43,746 nt of DNA. Source: Anaerolineales bacterium. GTDB lineage: Bacteria; Chloroflexota; Anaerolineae; 4572-78; NAK82. The first letter of the stretch is position 1; each line of letters begins with the position of its first letter. Under the pieces are notes generated by a model. It was not told the origin of the DNA, searched no databases, and saw only the letters and a list, made by a program, of their open reading frames with translations. Shown here one piece after another: positions 1-8,362 of the stretch. Position numbers and translations under genes: made by a program. The stretch covers positions 2,688,133-2,731,878 of the forward strand of contig CP070811.1 in assembly GCA_020343875.1 (NCBI GenBank), read 5' to 3'.

Positions 1-2
1 CC

Positions 3-188
3 TTCGACATCATCGTGGAGGGTAAGACACCGGGCGGTGACCCTGAGGGTGGAGTGGCTATGATCCGCCCGTGGGCCGCGGCAGGCGTAACCTGGTGGAT
101 AGAAGCCATGTGGGATGTGCCCGGCCAACCCGAGGGCCTTCAGGCTGGCCTCAAACGCATCCGGCAGGGTCCGCCGCGTCTGGAATAG
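3..188 (+). CDS. LLM-class flavin-dependent oxidoreductase, C-terminal end (5' partial)
   Basis: The open frame enters from the left edge and ends at the TAG at 186-188, giving 61 residues. It contains the stretch RPWAAAGVTWWIEAMW and ends in IRQGPPR. I recognise this as the C-terminus of the luciferase-like (F420- or FMN-dependent) monooxygenase family, where a WWIEA-type segment followed by a final helix and RQGPP is common. The TIM-barrel core lies outside the window, so cofactor and substrate cannot be judged. The next gene starts 6 bases after the stop, so the two may be co-transcribed. The family call is fairly firm; no specific reaction can be given. Confidence 0.75.
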   Translation, partial: FDIIVEGKTPGGDPEGGVAMIRPWAAAGVTWWIEAMWDVPGQPEGLQAGLKRIRQGPPRLE

Positions 189-194
189 AAAGAA

Positions 195-704
195 ATGGCC
201 GTGGAAGAATACTATAGGCTGATCAAGCAGGTATACCAAAACACGAAAAGAGGGGACTCTACCCAGTTGCTGGGCAGCGTCCTGTCCGTCGCTGATGACT
301 TAGGTTTAGACAGGGCTTTGGCCTACCTGGGGCAATGTGTCACTGAGAAGCGACTGGCCTGGTTGGACGAGAACCTGGATCGGATGGTACAAACGGAGGA
401 TCCACTGCTGAACGGCTACCGCCTCTTCTACGAAAGTTATTTGGGCCTCTCAACTCCAAGAGATGGGGAAATTGTTGAACACACCGGAAAGAAGATGGTG
501 ACCCGCTGGTGGAATCGCTGTTCTACGCTGGAGGCTTGCAGAGAGCTGAACCTGGATACCCGGGAGATCTGCAAGAAGGCTTACCATAGCCCAGTCCAGG
601 CATTTCTATCCAGAGTTAATCCCAAACTCAGGTTCGAGCGGAACTACCAGGCGTTGCGTCCACACTCGGCTTACTGTGAGGAGATCATCCTGCTGGACGA
701 ATAG
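195..704 (+). CDS. Conserved small protein with Cys motifs, function unknown
   Basis: This 169-residue soluble protein starts at ATG 195, 6 bases after the oxidoreductase stop, with only a weak A/G-rich ribosome site. The N-terminal half is helical and charged. The C-terminal half is more distinctive: TRWWNRCSTLEACRELNLDTREICKKAYH, cited here only by position (residues about 103-131), then a Tyr-Cys-Glu-Glu near the end. Four Cys (near residues 109, 114, 126 and 160) could bind metal or act as redox residues. The W-N-x-C pattern faintly recalls the L-2-amino-thiazoline-4-carboxylic acid hydrolase-like family, but I would not assign that. No signal peptide or membrane segment is visible. It is a real gene by codon character and position; its function is not recognised. 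Confidence 0.65.
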   Translation: MAVEEYYRLIKQVYQNTKRGDSTQLLGSVLSVADDLGLDRALAYLGQCVTEKRLAWLDENLDRMVQTEDPLLNGYRLFYESYLGLSTPRDGEIVEHTGKKMVTRWWNRCSTLEACRELNLDTREICKKAYHSPVQAFLSRVNPKLRFERNYQALRPHSAYCEEIILLDE

Positions 705-736
705 AGTACTTGTCTGCTTAGATCGGAGGCGCTGTT

Positions 737-1975
737 ATGGCAACCGAAGTGACTATGCCCCAACTCGGCGAAAGCGTGGTGGAGGGGACAGTGAGCCGGT
801 GGCTCATTGCTGAGGGGGAAGCGATAGAGGAATATCAGCCGCTGCTGGAAGTGGAGACTGACAAGGTAAACTCGGAGATCCCGTCCCCATCCAGCGGCGT
901 GCTGCTCAAGATACTGGTGCCTGAGGGGACGACGGTGATGGTGGGCACCCCGCTGGCCTTCATCGGTGAGCCGGGCGAGTCTGTGCCGGAAATCCGGCGC
1001 GAGCCGGGGGCAGTTCTGTCAACGGGGGCGCCCGAAGCCGAGGAGGCGGCAAAGGCTGCATCGGTGCCCGGCCAGACCAAGGGGAAGGAGAGACCTATGG
1101 GCCGGGGCGTGGTGACCCCGGTGGTGGCCAAAATCGCCGCCGAACATGGAATTGATTTGGCCTCGGCAGACCTCCTGGGCCGCGGCCGGGGAGGGCGCAT
1201 CACCAAGAAGGATGTCCTGGCCTATGTGGAACGAAGTAAGGTGAGCGCTCCAGCCCAGGAAAGCGCGTTGGCCCGGGAGCGGCCGGCCAGCCTGGTGCCT
1301 CTCACCCCCATGCGCAAAGCCATCGCTGAGCATATGCTGCGCAGCGTGCGCTCCTCGCCCCAGGTCACGACGGTGATGGAGGCTGATCTGAGTCGGGTGG
1401 TCGCCCATCGGGAACGGTTGAAGGATGAGTTTCTGCGCCGCGAGGGAGTGAACCTGTCCTTTATGCCGTTCTTCATCCAGGCCGTTGTGGAAGGGCTGAA
1501 GACAGTGCCAGAGGTCAACAGCACTTTTACTGACGAGGGCATCCTGCTTCATCAGCAGATCAACATTGGCCTGGCCGTAGCGTTGGAATCGGGCCTGATC
1601 GTGCCGGTGATTAAAGACGCTGATAGGCTGAGCTTGAGTGGTCTGCAGCGGGCAATCACGGATCTGGCAGCCCGCAGCCGATCGGAGCAACTCAAACCGG
1701 AAGAAGTGCAAGGTGGCACCTTCACCATTACCAACCATGGCGTTTCAGGCAGCCTGTTGGCCACGCCTATCATCAACCGCGCACAGGCTGGCATTCTTGG
1801 CGTGGGGGCCATCCAGAAGCGGCCGGTGGTGGTGACAGTGGAGGGCGTAGACAGCATCGCCATCAAGACTATGTGCTATCTTAGTTTCAGCTTCGACCAC
1901 CGCATCATGGATGGGGCGACCGCCGATCATTTCCTGGCCAGGGTGGTGGCAGTCCTGAATGACTGGAGCGGGTAA
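737..1975 (+). CDS. Dihydrolipoamide acyltransferase (E2) of a 2-oxoacid dehydrogenase complex
   Basis: The 412-residue protein is the core E2 subunit, which passes an acyl group from its lipoyl arm to CoA. The domains run in order. A lipoyl domain (about 2-78) carries the modified Lys43 in ETDKV. A Pro/Ala/Gly-rich linker follows. The E1/E3-binding domain (about 124-165) is marked by TPVVAKIAAEHGIDL and GRGGRITKKDV. The catalytic domain (about 185-410) has the active-site HRIMDG (His388, Asp392). A GGAGG site lies just before ATG 737. Length and single lipoyl domain are usual for bacterial E2. No E1 or E3 gene adjoins it, so whether it serves pyruvate, branched-chain or 2-oxoglutarate substrates cannot be told. 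It converges on the K+ channel gene. Confidence 0.93.
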   Translation: MATEVTMPQLGESVVEGTVSRWLIAEGEAIEEYQPLLEVETDKVNSEIPSPSSGVLLKILVPEGTTVMVGTPLAFIGEPGESVPEIRREPGAVLSTGAPEAEEAAKAASVPGQTKGKERPMGRGVVTPVVAKIAAEHGIDLASADLLGRGRGGRITKKDVLAYVERSKVSAPAQESALARERPASLVPLTPMRKAIAEHMLRSVRSSPQVTTVMEADLSRVVAHRERLKDEFLRREGVNLSFMPFFIQAVVEGLKTVPEVNSTFTDEGILLHQQINIGLAVALESGLIVPVIKDADRLSLSGLQRAITDLAARSRSEQLKPEEVQGGTFTITNHGVSGSLLATPIINRAQAGILGVGAIQKRPVVVTVEGVDSIAIKTMCYLSFSFDHRIMDGATADHFLARVVAVLNDWSG

Positions 1976-2064
1976 CTGCAAATCGGCTGCGGCTGGGGCT
2001 TTGGTGTTGCCCTTCGGGAGTATTGTCGGCTGCAGATTGGCTTTTGCCATGGGCTGGGCGCAAT

Positions 2065-3873
2065 CTACTTGCTGCGGTACACTTGCCGTAGGGTAGCCAG
2101 TTGATCTGGTGTTCCAATCACGATCAGAATATCACCCTCTTTCAGCCTGGCCTGGTTGCCAGGGTTAAAAAGGAGTTGCCCCGCGCCTGACCTAATGGCC
2201 ACCACCAGTAATCCGGTCCGCCCGCCGATGTCCGCCTCGCCCAGCCTCTGACCGGGCAGCGACGAGCGGTCGTCCAGCGGTACTTCTTCCATGCGCAGGG
2301 TTGCTCCCGGCACATACAGCATTTCATCCAGAAAAGCAACCACCGTTGGTCTTATCATGAGCGAAGCCAGGCGCATGCCACCGATGGCATTTGGCGAGGC
2401 GATGGCATCAGCCCCCACTCGACGTAGTTTCTCGGCGTTTTCCTCTTCCGTTAGTCGGGCAACGACGCGCAGATCTGGCTTAAGCGACCGCGCAGTGAGC
2501 ACCACGAATGCGTTGTCCTTGTCATCGCTGAGAGCTACGATCAGGCCCTTGGCTCGCTCGATCCCGGCCGAACGCAGAGTCGCGTCCTTAGTGGCATCGC
2601 CCTGGAGATAGAGAACATCACTAAAACGTTTCAAGGGCTCAATCTCATTTGGGTCCTGCTCGATGACTACGAAGGGAGTTCGAGTTTTATGAAACTCCGC
2701 TGCGACTTGTAAGCCAACCCTGCCCGCGCCACACACGATGATGTGCTTTTCCAGCTGTGCTATCTGTTTGTCCATTCTGCGCCCTCGGATGATAAGCTGC
2801 AGATCTCCCTCAACCACGAATGCAGCGGCGGCCGAAATCGCATAACCGCCAATCCCGATGGAGACGAGACTCAAGAAGATGGTAAAGATTTGCCCGGTCT
2901 GGCTTAGAGGTTGTATTTCACCAAAGCCAATGGTGGTCATGGTGATGACCGTCATGTAGAGCCCATCCAGTAGGGACCAGCCTTCCAGGCGATGGTAACC
3001 CAGCGTGCCAGCCAGGAGGGCGGTGACGAAAAGAGCCAGGGCCCGTAGCAGCCGAAACTGGGGCAAAAAGGTCGTGGTCACGCCACTCCGCAAAAACATA
3101 AGAACGATCGCCAGCAGAACCATACTGCTGAAGACAATGTTCTCTGGCCCAAGCCAATCCCCCGGCCGCGTGAAGAGCAGCCCCAGGGGGATGCCGGCAA
3201 TCAAGAGCAACGCGTTGCCTATTCTCCACTGGGCCATCGGGGCGACAGGGCCTGGCTCGAGAAGCTGAAGGTCTCGGATCCGGCGCCGCATAGTAGCCAG
3301 GAATCTTGTCATGGCCAACCCGCTGTAGATCGTCCAGCCCAACAGGCCAAACAAGAGGCCATCGGCGAGCAGTTCATAGATCAGGAAATCGGGGCCAAAG
3401 GGGTTGTTTTGCCAGGGTCGTATGATTAACCAAGCGGCTGCTGCGCCCAGCGCAAAGGCCAGCCATTCCTGGCGTCGACTCAGGCTGTGTCCCTCGGTCA
3501 CCAACTCTTCGGGGGACTCGGAGATTGACAACAGGGGATAGAAGGTTTCGATGGTACCCCTGAGCAGGTATCTCACCCAGGGCCGAATCAATAGCAGATA
3601 AGTGATCAACACCGGGGCTTGCATGTAACGGTGCCGCCAGTTTCCGTCAGCAAGTAGCCAGGTCCAGCCGCCGTTGAGGGTTACCAGGCCCAGGAACAGT
3701 AGATAGAGGCCCAGCCCGATGACCAGGCTGGCCAAGGGCCACGACGACAGGCGAGTCTGTGCCACCAACAGTTCGGGTAGGGTAGCCGGGTCAGATGGGG
3801 GAATCTGAAAATAACGATGTCTTCTCCCCCACAATTGGCTTAGGGACGAGGTGCCATTCTGAGAAATGGTCAT
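2065..3873 (-). CDS. RCK/TrkA-N domain potassium channel
   Basis: This is a membrane K+ channel of about 602 residues with a cytosolic regulatory region. The N-terminal 290 residues contain several hydrophobic segments, more than a minimal two-helix channel needs. The pore loop reads TMTTIGFGE (near residues 312-319); TIGFG is the selectivity filter, a GFG variant of GYG. After the inner helix comes a Rossmann RCK domain starting HIIVCGAGRVG (GxGxxG, near 377-387). A TrkA-C-like ligand domain occupies the last 90 residues. Starts are possible at GTG 3882 or ATG 3873. I prefer 3873 because AGGAG sits 8 bases before it, whereas GTG 3882 overlaps that site. A promoter lies just upstream (3902-3930). 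The ion selectivity is inferred from the filter. Confidence 0.88.
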   Translation of the reverse strand: MTISQNGTSSLSQLWGRRHRYFQIPPSDPATLPELLVAQTRLSSWPLASLVIGLGLYLLFLGLVTLNGGWTWLLADGNWRHRYMQAPVLITYLLLIRPWVRYLLRGTIETFYPLLSISESPEELVTEGHSLSRRQEWLAFALGAAAAWLIIRPWQNNPFGPDFLIYELLADGLLFGLLGWTIYSGLAMTRFLATMRRRIRDLQLLEPGPVAPMAQWRIGNALLLIAGIPLGLLFTRPGDWLGPENIVFSSMVLLAIVLMFLRSGVTTTFLPQFRLLRALALFVTALLAGTLGYHRLEGWSLLDGLYMTVITMTTIGFGEIQPLSQTGQIFTIFLSLVSIGIGGYAISAAAAFVVEGDLQLIIRGRRMDKQIAQLEKHIIVCGAGRVGLQVAAEFHKTRTPFVVIEQDPNEIEPLKRFSDVLYLQGDATKDATLRSAGIERAKGLIVALSDDKDNAFVVLTARSLKPDLRVVARLTEEENAEKLRRVGADAIASPNAIGGMRLASLMIRPTVVAFLDEMLYVPGATLRMEEVPLDDRSSLPGQRLGEADIGGRTGLLVVAIRSGAGQLLFNPGNQARLKEGDILIVIGTPDQLATLRQVYRSK

Positions 3874-3901
3874 CAGCGCCACTCCTGGCGGACTGAAGCT
3901 G

Positions 3902-3930
3902 ATTGTATCACTTTTTATTCACACCCTCAA
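3902..3930 (-). promoter_or_regulatory. Sigma70-type promoter for the K+ channel gene
   Basis: Read on the minus strand there is a -35 TTGAGG (3925-3930) and a -10 TACAAT (3902-3907) separated by 17 bases. The predicted transcript start is about 20-25 bases upstream of the chosen ATG, leaving room for the AGGAG site. The call rests only on matches to consensus. Confidence 0.55.
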
Positions 3931-4240
3931 GTCAGCGCTGGCTCAACCCTGCGCATGGGGGTATTGACCCTGCCGCGTTAAGGCATTGTTGATTGAAACG
4001 TGGCAACCCAGCACCGACGCGAGGCGTTGGTTTTGGGGGCGATTGTGATGCGTGTGGCGATTCAGGTATGGGGAAGCCGGAAGTCATTACTAATCATAGG
4101 CTGGGCTGAACAGGCTGAAACCCAGCGGTTTCGTCAGTACCGTTGGATTTCGGCGCCGGCTCAGCCCTACCTATCTGCTATTGGCACCTTGATCAGGGAT
4201 TCATCACCCTACCTGACGGCTGATACTGGGTAGAAAGAGG
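3931..4240. other. Intergenic stretch without a recognised gene
   Basis: These 310 bases lie upstream of the channel gene and downstream of livF. A 77-codon open frame on the plus strand (4000-4233) has no ribosome site and a composition unlike the neighbouring proteins, so I do not call it. I see no clear terminator or RNA gene here. Confidence 0.4.
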
Positions 4241-5035
4241 CTAAGATAACCATCTTTTGCGGCGTTTGTAGTGTTTCACGTCGCGGTAGCTCTTGCGTTG
4301 ACCCACTTCGGTCAGGCCCAGGTAGAATTCCTTGACGTCCTCGTTGTCACGCAGTTTTCCGGTCTCTCCTTCGAGGACGATCCGCCCGCCTTCCATGATA
4401 TAGCCGTAATCGGCGATGTCGAGGGCCATGCGGGCGTTCTGTTCCACCAGCAGGATCGTGGTGCCCTTGTCTCGGTTGATGCGTCGTACGATATCAAAGA
4501 TGGATGCCACCAGCAGGGGAGCTAGGCCCAATGACGGTTCGTCCAGGAGCATCAACTTGGGCCGGGCCATCAGGGCCCTGCCAATGGCCAGCATCTGCTG
4601 CTCACCGCCTGACAGGTAGCCGGCCTGCTGGTTACGCCGCTGATGCAGGTGGGGGAAGTATTCGTACACCAGCTGCAGGTCCCTTTTGAACTGACCCTGT
4701 CCGCGGCGGATGTAGGCGCCGGCGCGTAGATTTTCTTCTGTGGTCAGGTGCTCGAAAACGCGCCGGCCTTCCATGACCTGAAAGATGCCGGCTCGCACAA
4801 TGTCTGCAGCATCCAAGGTGTCGATGCGCTGGCCCTGAAAGATAATATCCCCCTCGGTCACCTCGCCGTCATCGGGCTTCAAAAGACCAGAAATGGCCTT
4901 GAGGGTCGTGGTCTTGCCGGCCCCATTGGAGCCGAGCAAGGCCACGATTTTCCCCTCTGGAACTTCCAGGGACATTCCCTTGAGGACCAGAATCACATCG
5001 TTGTAGATTACCTCGACGTTGTTAAGGGTAAGCAT
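4241..5035 (-). CDS. livF: LivF-type ABC transporter ATPase
   Basis: The 264-residue protein is one of the two cytosolic ATPases that power branched-chain amino acid type (HAAT) import. Walker A is GSNGAGKTT (near residues 35-43), the signature is LSGGEQQMLAIGRAL, and Walker B is LMLLDEPSLGLAP. These are the standard LivF forms. The basic C-terminal tail (SYRDVKHYKRRKRW) extends slightly past usual LivF ends. The start is ATG 5035 with AAGGAG upstream. It is the last gene of the minus-strand liv operon, 8 bases after livK. The transported substrate is not necessarily an amino acid, since the operon also contains an acyl-CoA synthetase. Confidence 0.95.
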   Translation of the reverse strand: MLTLNNVEVIYNDVILVLKGMSLEVPEGKIVALLGSNGAGKTTTLKAISGLLKPDDGEVTEGDIIFQGQRIDTLDAADIVRAGIFQVMEGRRVFEHLTTEENLRAGAYIRRGQGQFKRDLQLVYEYFPHLHQRRNQQAGYLSGGEQQMLAIGRALMARPKLMLLDEPSLGLAPLLVASIFDIVRRINRDKGTTILLVEQNARMALDIADYGYIMEGGRIVLEGETGKLRDNEDVKEFYLGLTEVGQRKSYRDVKHYKRRKRWLS

Positions 5036-5043
5036 TGTACTCC

Positions 5044-6231
5044 TTATTCAGCCGAGATGTAGTCGCTGATGGGCGTCCACTTGCCTCCTTCGACACGGAA
5101 CAAGCGCAGTGCTTTGTTGCCGGCGTGGTCGGTGGGCGAGAAGGAGATGTTAGTGGTAACCCCACCCGTATCGAAGTTTTGTATCTTCTCCAGGTTGGCT
5201 CTGATGTTCTCGCCGGTGAGATCCTGCTTGGCGTCCAGAGTACGCTTAATGCCCTCAGTCATCACGGCCATGGTCCACCAACCCTGAATGTAGTGTACCC
5301 CCCACTCCTGCAGCGACTTGCCTTTGGACGAGGCGTATTCGGCCGCGTCTTTCATACCATCTACTTCAATGCTGGGCGGTGTGAAAGGCAGCGCGCCGAC
5401 GAACCCTTCGGCCGCGTCACCGGCCAGCTCGATGAGAAGCTCATCGGAGCACCAGTTAAGGCCAATGAACTGCACATCGCTCATGCCTAGGCTCTGGGCG
5501 TTCTTCAGTAGGAGCGAAGCAGGGCCGTCCACATTCTGGATGATGACGTAGTTGGCGCCGAAGGTTTGAACCTGGGACAGCTCTGGTGTCAGATCGGTGG
5601 CGCCACCCGGCATAGGGATGGCCGTGATCTCAACTCCATTGGCCTCGGCGAAGGCCTCACCATCTGGCCAGGGTGATTGGCCAAAAGGGCTATCGTGGTG
5701 CAGAAGAGCCATCTTTGGCGTTCCACTGTTGCCCTTAGCCGCCCAATCGTCCATGGCCCACTTGATGGCGATGATCATCTGATCTGAATAGGTGGTGCCG
5801 ATGAGGAAATTGTAGGGAGCCTCCTCGATGCTGATAAGGTTTGCAGAATAAGATGCGGACATAAAGGGGATTTTGTCGCTGGCGATCTTTCCGCGCAGGG
5901 CCTCGGTGTCGCCCGTCCCCCAGCCCTGGAAGACAACCACCTTGTCTTGGGTCACATATTGGGAGTAGAGTTGCTCAGCGTTAGGTACCTTGTAGCCGTA
6001 GTCGGCAGAGATAAGTTCAATCTGCCGTTCATTGACTCCTCCCTTACCGTTGAGCCAGTCCACGTAGGCTTTCACGCCTTCGGCGTAAGGCGTTCCTACG
6101 TCAGAGGTGGCACCGGTCAGATCGAAGATGGCGCCGACTTTGATAGGGCCGGCCTCCGTACTTCCGCTCGGCCCACAGGCTGCGATCACGACGGAGAGCA
6201 GCATCAGAAAAACTAGTGATTTTCGGAACAT
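5044..6231 (-). CDS. livK: LivK-type ABC transporter substrate-binding lipoprotein
   Basis: The 395-residue extracellular binding protein starts at ATG 6231 behind a strong GGAGGAGGG. It begins MFRKSLVFLMLLSVVIAAC, a lipoprotein signal with lipobox IAAC (Cys19), so it should be lipid-anchored outside the membrane. The mature part follows the type I periplasmic-binding fold of the Leu/Ile/Val family: IKVGAIFDLTGATSDVG at the start and then alternating Rossmann-like lobes, ending in a typical SPTDHAGNKALRLFRVEGGKW segment. Length is normal for the family. It sits between livM (176 bases upstream) and livF. The binding-site residues cannot be read well enough to name the ligand. Confidence 0.94.
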   Translation of the reverse strand: MFRKSLVFLMLLSVVIAACGPSGSTEAGPIKVGAIFDLTGATSDVGTPYAEGVKAYVDWLNGKGGVNERQIELISADYGYKVPNAEQLYSQYVTQDKVVVFQGWGTGDTEALRGKIASDKIPFMSASYSANLISIEEAPYNFLIGTTYSDQMIIAIKWAMDDWAAKGNSGTPKMALLHHDSPFGQSPWPDGEAFAEANGVEITAIPMPGGATDLTPELSQVQTFGANYVIIQNVDGPASLLLKNAQSLGMSDVQFIGLNWCSDELLIELAGDAAEGFVGALPFTPPSIEVDGMKDAAEYASSKGKSLQEWGVHYIQGWWTMAVMTEGIKRTLDAKQDLTGENIRANLEKIQNFDTGGVTTNISFSPTDHAGNKALRLFRVEGGKWTPISDYISAE

Positions 6232-6407
6232 AGTTTGACCCTCCTCCAGACGGTCTATTCGCGCTGATACCGTTTGTATGCCTATCCGCAGGTGCGCTTT
6301 TCAGGCTGGGGATAGGCCAATACTTCGAGCAATACGCTGCCCATCTCGATGTGGTTTCTGAGGGCATCCCCCCTTTCCATAAGTGGTCAGTCGCTAATAG
6401 GTAGCGC

Positions 6408-7451
6408 TCAGTAGCTAAATGGCCACAGCCGGAAGTAGTCTTTCACGTCCCGCCAGAGCTTGGCAATGCCTTCAGGTTCGAAGATCAGGAAAAGGATAAT
6501 CACTAGCCCAAAAGCAGCTTGCTGCAAAAATGGAATAAGACGTGCCATAGCTGGGACGAAATCTTCGAGGCCCCGTCCCAGGTTGCTGAGAATAGCCGGT
6601 AGCAGGGTCATGAATGCTGCCCCGTAGATAGAGCCAGAGATGGACCCAAGCCCACCAATAATGATCATCGCCAGGAAGAGAATGGAAGTCTCCAGCGTGA
6701 ACCGTTCCCAGGAGATGATGGTGCGGTAGTGGGCAGTGAGAGCTCCTGACAGACCCACGAAGAAGGAGGACACGGCGAAAGCAGTTAGCTTGTAGCGAAA
6801 GAGGTTGACCCCCATCACCTCAGCGGCGATATCTTGATCACGGATGGCGACAAAAGCTCGCCCTACTTTGGAGCGGAGCAGGTTGGATGCGAAAAGGGTC
6901 GTACCTATCAGGCAGATCAAGATGATCCAGTAAAAGCGAAAGTCGGTGTTGATAGCCGAGCCAAACAGGGTAGGTGCCGGTACCACCAAGGCCTCCACCC
7001 CGCCGGTCAGGGCATCCCAATGCGTGATGAGCCACTCGATGATCTGCTGGGCAGCCAGGGTGGCAATCGCCAGGTAGAGCCCCTTAAGGCGCAATGAGGG
7101 CACACCAAATAAGGCGCCAACCATGGCCGTAATCAAACACGCCAGTGGGATGGTGACAAACCAGGGTAGCCCCAAGCGAGCGGCCATCAACCCCGAGCTG
7201 TAGGCGCCTACTGCCATAAAGGCCCCTTGCCCTAGCGAAATCTGACCGGTAAAACCGGTCAGAAGGTTAAGCCCGATGGCTCCGATGGCGGCGACCCCAA
7301 TTTGGTTGGCCAGAGTCAGGTAATAATTGTTGGCCAGGAAGGGGAAGATTAGGGCGAAGGCCAGCACCAGTCCAAGCCGAATGAACTGGGCTGGCGTGTG
7401 ACGGAAGGCCATATCTTTTTGATAGGATGCATGGAATATCCCAGATTGCAC
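6408..7451 (-). CDS. livM: LivM-type ABC transporter permease
   Basis: The 347-residue polytopic membrane protein is one of two permeases of the HAAT transporter. It shows about ten hydrophobic segments, the early motif IGLNLLTGFTGQISLGQGAFMAVGAY and the late FLAMIIIGGLGSISGSIYGA, both hallmarks of LivM. The open frame starts at GTG 7451, 4 bases after the livH stop; ATG 7412 (MAFRHTPAQ) is an alternative because neither start has a strong ribosome site. The near-zero gap to livH suggests translational coupling. It should form a heterodimer with LivH and dock on LivG/LivF. Substrate is not evident. Confidence 0.94.
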   Translation of the reverse strand: MQSGIFHASYQKDMAFRHTPAQFIRLGLVLAFALIFPFLANNYYLTLANQIGVAAIGAIGLNLLTGFTGQISLGQGAFMAVGAYSSGLMAARLGLPWFVTIPLACLITAMVGALFGVPSLRLKGLYLAIATLAAQQIIEWLITHWDALTGGVEALVVPAPTLFGSAINTDFRFYWIILICLIGTTLFASNLLRSKVGRAFVAIRDQDIAAEVMGVNLFRYKLTAFAVSSFFVGLSGALTAHYRTIISWERFTLETSILFLAMIIIGGLGSISGSIYGAAFMTLLPAILSNLGRGLEDFVPAMARLIPFLQQAAFGLVIILFLIFEPEGIAKLWRDVKDYFRLWPFSY

Positions 7452-7455
7452 GTTC

Positions 7456-8328
7456 TTACACCCTCTCTATCCGCTCTTCACCGAAAAGGCCATAGGGGCG
7501 GATCATCAAGATCAAGATAAGCGCGATAAAGGGAAGGACCTGGCTGAGGCCCGAACCGATGTAACCGCCGGTGTAGACTTCCAGCAGGCCGATAATCACT
7601 CCTCCAATCACTGCGCCGGGCACCGAGTCGAGGCCGCCCAGGATAACCACCGGAAAGACCCGCAGCCCGATGCGGCTCACGTCGCCGCTGACTCCCACGA
7701 TGTTGGCGACCAGCGCTCCGGCCACAGCCGCCGTCACTGCCGATATGGACCAGGCAACGGCAAAGATATGCTTGACACTGATTCCCATGGAGAGGGCCGC
7801 CTGTTGGTCATCGGCGGTGGCGCGCATAGCAATGCCGTCGGGGGAATAGCGGAAAAAGAGGGTGAACGCGCCCAGCAATAGCAGACTTAACCCGATGGCG
7901 ATCAACCGGTCGGCGGGGACGACAGCCCCAAAGATATATACGTTGGTGCTGGGGATGAAGGCAGGAAAGGCACGCCCATAGGTGCCCCAAATGGCGTTGA
8001 CGATAGCTCGTAGCAGGCTGGATAGGCCAATGGTAACCATAATCACAGAGATGATAGGCTCGCCGATGAGAGGGCGCAGCACGAAGCGTTCCACCAGCAC
8101 ACCCACGACTACGGCCAATCCCAGCGTGATCAATATCCCTACCGACCAGGGAAAGCCCAATTCGGCAACAAAGGCATAAATCAGATACGCCCCCACCAGC
8201 AGTAATTCCCCCTGAGCAAAGTTAATCACGTCGCTGGATTTGTAGATAAGCACAAAACCCAGCGCCACCAGGGCGAAGATCGCGCCGTTGGTCAGGCCCG
8301 TCAGAGTCAGTTGGAGAAAAAGTTCCAT
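7456..8328 (-). CDS. livH: LivH-type ABC transporter permease
   Basis: The 290-residue membrane protein is the second HAAT permease. It opens with the LivH signature LTGLTNGAIFALVALGFVLIYK and the following DVINFAQGE, and ends with the segment VVILGGLDSVPGAVIGG that precedes the last helices. Length is standard. The start is ATG 8328 with GGGAG about 10 bases upstream. It follows the acyl-CoA synthetase gene by 34 bases and precedes livM by 4 bases, consistent with one transcript. Confidence 0.94.
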   Translation of the reverse strand: MELFLQLTLTGLTNGAIFALVALGFVLIYKSSDVINFAQGELLLVGAYLIYAFVAELGFPWSVGILITLGLAVVVGVLVERFVLRPLIGEPIISVIMVTIGLSSLLRAIVNAIWGTYGRAFPAFIPSTNVYIFGAVVPADRLIAIGLSLLLLGAFTLFFRYSPDGIAMRATADDQQAALSMGISVKHIFAVAWSISAVTAAVAGALVANIVGVSGDVSRIGLRVFPVVILGGLDSVPGAVIGGVIIGLLEVYTGGYIGSGLSQVLPFIALILILMIRPYGLFGEERIERV

Positions 8329-8362
8329 GAAATATGCTCCCTATCACAAGGGGGAGGTACCC

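Noticed and set aside
1019..1738. 239-codon minus-strand frame under the E2 gene
   Set aside because: It lies entirely antisense to a well-supported E2 gene, has no ribosome site and encodes a His/Gln/Gly-rich sequence typical of an antisense shadow.
4000..4233. 77-codon plus-strand frame upstream of the livF end
   Set aside because: No ribosome site or family; surrounding sequence looks non-coding.
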